Shown here: one piece after another, positions 6,302 to 7,899 of the stretch
How positions within the stretch are numbered: the stretch's first letter is position 1
Layout of the letters: every line of letters starts with the position of its first letter
DNA from: Actinomycetes bacterium
GTDB taxonomy: Bacteria; Actinomycetota; Acidimicrobiia; Acidimicrobiales; Bog-793
Reading direction: 5' to 3'
DNA length: 7,899 nt
Assembly (NCBI GenBank): GCA_021823365.1
Contig: JAKAOD010000129.1
Coordinates: 1 to 7,899 of the forward strand
Notes under the pieces: generated by a model
Database searches by the model: none
What the model was told of the DNA's origin: nothing
What the model saw: only the letters and a program-made list of their open reading frames with translations
Program-made: the position numbers and the translations under genes

Positions 6302-6356
6302 CGCCCTGGTCCGACGGCCGGTCGCCCTGGTCCGACGGCCGGTCGCCCTGGTCCGA
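6302..6356. repeat. Tandem 21-bp direct repeat, about 2.6 copies
   Basis: Two identical 21-bp units (6302-6322 and 6323-6343) are followed by the first 13 bases of a third (6344-6356). Each unit starts CGCCCTGGTCCGAC and ends GGCCGGT; within it CGAC and GTCG flank a 5-nt centre at the junction of units. The 21-bp period equals two DNA turns, so copies face the same side of the helix, and the array abuts the transporter -35 box. This arrangement suggests a regulator-binding array; simple slippage in GC-rich DNA is the alternative. Confidence 0.9.
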
Positions 6357-6463
6357 GCGCTCACCCACGGGCCTGCCCTGGACGCCAGCCTCCGGCGTCG
6401 CGCGATGAGACCTTCGGCCCTTGGGGGGCGAGGATCGTCCGCCAAGGATGGCAGCGGCGGAGC

Positions 6464-6471
6464 GGAGGGAG
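6464..6471 (+). promoter_or_regulatory. Ribosome binding site of the SnoaL-like gene
   Basis: GGAGGGAG lies 5 nt before the ATG at 6477. It excludes the long in-frame upstream extension that runs antisense to the binding-protein gene. Confidence 0.75.
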
Positions 6472-6476
6472 ACACG

Positions 6477-6869
6477 ATGGGTGAGGAGAACGTTCAACTG
6501 GCGAAGCGCGGCTACGAGCTGTTCGGCAAGGGCGACCTCGACTCCATGAAGAGCGAGATCCTCAGCCCCGACGTGATCTGGAGGACCGAGGGTGTCGGTC
6601 CGTTCGAGAGCGAGTACAAGGGTATCGACGCGCTCATCGGCTACTTCAGCCGGCTGTTCGAGCTGAGTGGTGGCACCTTCAAAGCCGAGGTGCTCCACAT
6701 CTACGCCGACGATGATCGGGCCGTCGCGATCCAGCACGTCTCGGGCAGCCGGGTCGGGAAGCTGCTCGACACGAGAATGGTGGTTGTCTTCGAGATCCGC
6801 GACGGCAAGGTCTCCGAGGTGACCCAATTCGCCGCCGAGCCGTCCAAACTCGAGAGCTTCTGGTCCTGA
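6477..6869 (+). CDS. SnoaL-like / NTF2-fold protein
   Basis: A 130-residue single-domain protein of the SnoaL-like (NTF2 superfamily) type, predicted cytoplasmic, with no signal peptide. The family pattern is clear: an N-terminal helix with KRGYELFGKGDLDSMK (10-25), a first strand SPDVIWRTEG (30-39), YKGIDALIGYFSRLFEL (47-63), the GGTFKAEVLHIYADDDRAVA strand pair (65-84), a Gly/Arg turn, and the closing strands RMVVVFEIRDGKVSEVTQF (100-118) ending in ESFWS. The fold forms a cone-shaped pocket that binds small hydrophobic molecules; members range from isomerases and hydrolases to non-catalytic binders, so no reaction can be named. Length is typical. The start is set by a strong SD. It diverges from the transporter operon and is followed after 11 nt by a small membrane-protein gene. 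Confidence 0.88.
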   Translation: MGEENVQLAKRGYELFGKGDLDSMKSEILSPDVIWRTEGVGPFESEYKGIDALIGYFSRLFELSGGTFKAEVLHIYADDDRAVAIQHVSGSRVGKLLDTRMVVVFEIRDGKVSEVTQFAAEPSKLESFWS

Positions 6870-6880
6870 GGGAAGCGTGA

Positions 6881-7186
6881 ATGGCGTTGGCGGACGACCC
6901 ACGAAGTCCTGCCGGGCAGCACGGATCATCGCTCTGGCCCGCTACGAGCGCCGGCTGGTGGGCGGTGATCCTGGCGGTGTCGTCCATCGTGCTTGTCCTT
7001 GGCTGGAAGCTGATGGGTCCCGCGGGCGCATTCCCGGGATTGTCGTTCGGCTTCGCCGGCGGCATCGTGGCGCTGGTGTCGATCCTCCGATTGAAGGAGA
7101 GGGCAGCCAGCGTTGTGGCTGCCCTCGTGCCGTTTGCCTTCACGGTGATCTACCTGGCGGCCGAACTGATCGTCGGCAGCTCCTGA
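6881..7186 (+). CDS. Small membrane protein of unknown function
   Basis: A 101-residue protein with a polar N-terminus (1-23) and three hydrophobic segments at about 25-44 (starts GWWAVILAV), 50-69 (AFPGLSFGFAGG) and 78-98 (VVAALVPFAFTVIYLAAEL). The loop RLKERA (70-75) between the second and third is basic and probably cytoplasmic; the short end EL.IVGSS follows. I do not recognise a named family, although similar three-helix proteins with an ERA loop and a C-terminal E are familiar in actinobacteria. The ATG has GAGGGA 7-8 nt upstream and lies 11 nt after the SnoaL-like stop, so the two genes are probably co-transcribed. A perfect 11-bp inverted repeat sits inside the reading frame over residues 73-82. 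It converges on the beta-propeller gene. Confidence 0.75.
   Translation: MALADDPRSPAGQHGSSLWPATSAGWWAVILAVSSIVLVLGWKLMGPAGAFPGLSFGFAGGIVALVSILRLKERAASVVAALVPFAFTVIYLAAELIVGSS
7099..7126 (+). repeat. Perfect 11-bp inverted repeat (hairpin) inside the membrane-protein gene
   Basis: GAGGGCAGCCA (7099-7109) and its exact complement TGGCTGCCCTC (7116-7126) flank a 6-nt loop GCGTTG. The hairpin lies about 60 nt before the stop codon and has no T tract after it, so it is not a normal intrinsic terminator. Confidence 0.85.
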
Positions 7187-7319
7187 GCCGCACCCTGGCC
7201 GGTCCGGTGCGCACTTGCACCGATTCGCCGCGCGCTCGAGCGCATGGTGCCCTTTCCCTGCTCAGCGCCAGCTCAGCCTTCGGCGGTTCCCTCGCTGCCT
7301 CTCGAGAGCCCGCGCAGTC
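7187..7319. terminator. Convergent intergenic region with weak hairpins
   Basis: These 133 bp lie between two convergent genes, where terminators for both are expected. Seen are CGGTGC (7205-7210) paired with GCACCG (7217-7222) over a 6-nt loop, followed only by ATTC; a perfect 12-bp palindrome GCGCTCGAGCGC (7232-7243); and a 10-bp palindrome CTCTCGAGAG (7299-7308). None has a T run on either strand, so termination here is only suggested. Confidence 0.3.
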
Positions 7320-7899
7320 TCACGGGAACGCGGTGCAGGCGCCGGCAGGGAGGCCGCTCGCGCACTGACCCGACGGCACTCCCATCGTAGGCGTGTGCCG
7401 GACGAGCATGGAGTACGGCGGAGCCAAGTCGACGCCGTCGGGCCCGCTGAGGTAACCGGGGGTGCTGCCCGCGACCCCGGTGTGCCCGTACTGCCAGACG
7501 ATCTTGTCCGTACGAGGGTCCACCACGATGACCCGGTCGTTCGCGTCGTCGTTGCACAAGATGTCGCCGTTCGTGGGAATCGGTTCGCACAGTGACGGAT
7601 GGTTCAGCATGCCTGGGCCGCTCGTCGGCCCGTAACGCCAGAGCAGCTGCCCGGCCTTGTTGAACTCGACGATCTGACCTGGAGTGGAGTAGTCGACCGT
7701 CAAGAAGATCCCCGGAGCGACCTCGTTGGTGTCGGAGGGGTAGACGACACCGGGAGGGTGCGTCGACCACAGGATCTTTCCCGACAACGTCATCTCGTCC
7801 ACCCAGTCGCCGTTGATCTCGGTCACAAGGTAATTGCCGTCGGTCATGGGAAAGGCGCCGTTGGGGCTTCCGAAGCGCAGCGGCGGCTGGTGGTAGCAG
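7320..7899 (-). CDS. PQQ/NHL-like beta-propeller protein, 5' end outside window
   Basis: The frame is open to the right edge, so 192 C-terminal residues are seen and the true start lies outside; the internal ATG at 7847 is not a start. Three blade repeats are visible, each ending in a Trp strand: GKILWST, GQLLWRYG and KIVWQYG, with the pattern DG/NG-x-x-L then acidic residues, a V-D or E-F strand and the Trp motif. Between them are VDYSTPGQIVEF and NDDANDRVIVVDPRT. A further partial blade begins with GPDGVDLAPPYS. These features fit PQQ-like or NHL-type propellers, often secreted or surface proteins. The protein ends in a Gly/Pro-rich tail with two cysteines (SGQCASGLPAGACTAFP), suggesting a disulfide and an extracytoplasmic site. 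No catalytic residues can be assigned, and enzyme or scaffold roles are both possible. Confidence 0.8.
   Translation of the reverse strand, partial: CYHQPPLRFGSPNGAFPMTDGNYLVTEINGDWVDEMTLSGKILWSTHPPGVVYPSDTNEVAPGIFLTVDYSTPGQIVEFNKAGQLLWRYGPTSGPGMLNHPSLCEPIPTNGDILCNDDANDRVIVVDPRTDKIVWQYGHTGVAGSTPGYLSGPDGVDLAPPYSMLVRHTPTMGVPSGQCASGLPAGACTAFP

Larger units (their letters stand above)
6062..6476. other. Divergent intergenic region between the transporter operon and the SnoaL-like gene
   Basis: These 415 bp separate two divergent transcription units. From left to right they hold the transporter SD; a long leader (about 195 nt if the promoter below is right) with three TGGCGAG heptamers on the minus strand; an AT-rich patch with ATACGTAT; the minus-strand promoter; the 21-bp tandem repeats; and the SD of the SnoaL-like gene. 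A convincing plus-strand promoter was not found; GAGGAT at 6430-6435 is a possible -10 but has no matching -35. Open frames cross the region on both strands, but they lack SD sequences and are best explained by high GC. Confidence 0.7.

Noticed and set aside
6062..6475. N-terminal extension of the substrate-binding protein to an ATG at 6475 or 6082
   Set aside because: It would place the Tat signal deep inside the protein and translate the promoter and repeats; the ATG at 6061 has its own SD.
5853..6476. Upstream in-frame extension of the SnoaL-like gene, including the ALVRRPV repeats encoded by the 21-bp units
   Set aside because: The SnoaL domain starts at the ATG at 6477, which has a strong SD. 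The extension has none and would overlap the binding-protein gene and its promoter.
7299..7329. GTTCCC (7286-7291) paired with GGGAAC (7324-7329) as a terminator of the propeller gene
   Set aside because: The 6-bp stem spans a 32-nt loop, begins in the last codons of the gene and has no T tract.
7320..7847. Complete 175-residue protein starting at the ATG at 7847
   Set aside because: The frame stays open to the window edge, and the upstream residues continue the propeller pattern, so the ATG is internal.

Overview
The window is high-GC DNA with GTG starts, purine-rich Shine-Dalgarno (SD) sequences, 4-nt start/stop overlaps and a twin-arginine (Tat) exported binding protein. This fits an actinobacterium, possibly an uncultured or soil lineage; the sequence alone does not fix the class.

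Left two thirds (1-6061, all minus strand): a complete five-gene branched-chain-amino-acid-type (HAAT family) ABC importer, read right to left as substrate-binding protein (6061-4652), LivG-type ATPase (4637-3894), LivF-type ATPase (3897-3136), LivH permease (3131-2265) and LivM permease (2268-1135). After a 105-bp gap comes pobA, 4-hydroxybenzoate 3-monooxygenase, which runs off the left edge. The importer genes are packed tightly: LivG/LivF and LivH/LivM overlap by GTGA, and LivF/LivH are 4 nt apart. The simplest reading is an uptake-plus-catabolism unit: the transporter imports 4-hydroxybenzoate or a related aromatic acid, and PobA hydroxylates it to protocatechuate. The substrate is inferred from context only.

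Middle (6062-6476): a 415-bp divergent intergenic region. On the minus strand it holds a good sigma70-like promoter (TTGACA, 17 bp, GAGGAT) and, immediately upstream of its -35, a tandem repeat of about 2.6 copies of a 21-bp unit that looks like an activator site. A second TTGACA with a 17-bp spacer stands before pobA and shares the 9-mer TTGACAACG with the first.

Right third: on the plus strand, a SnoaL-like (NTF2-fold) protein (6477-6869) is followed after 11 nt by a small three-helix membrane protein (6881-7186), probably as an operon. Converging on them from the right edge is the C-terminal part of a PQQ/NHL-like beta-propeller protein (7899-7320, minus strand, 5' end outside). The link of these three to aromatic catabolism is unknown.

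No tRNA, rRNA, CRISPR array, insertion sequence or attachment site was seen.
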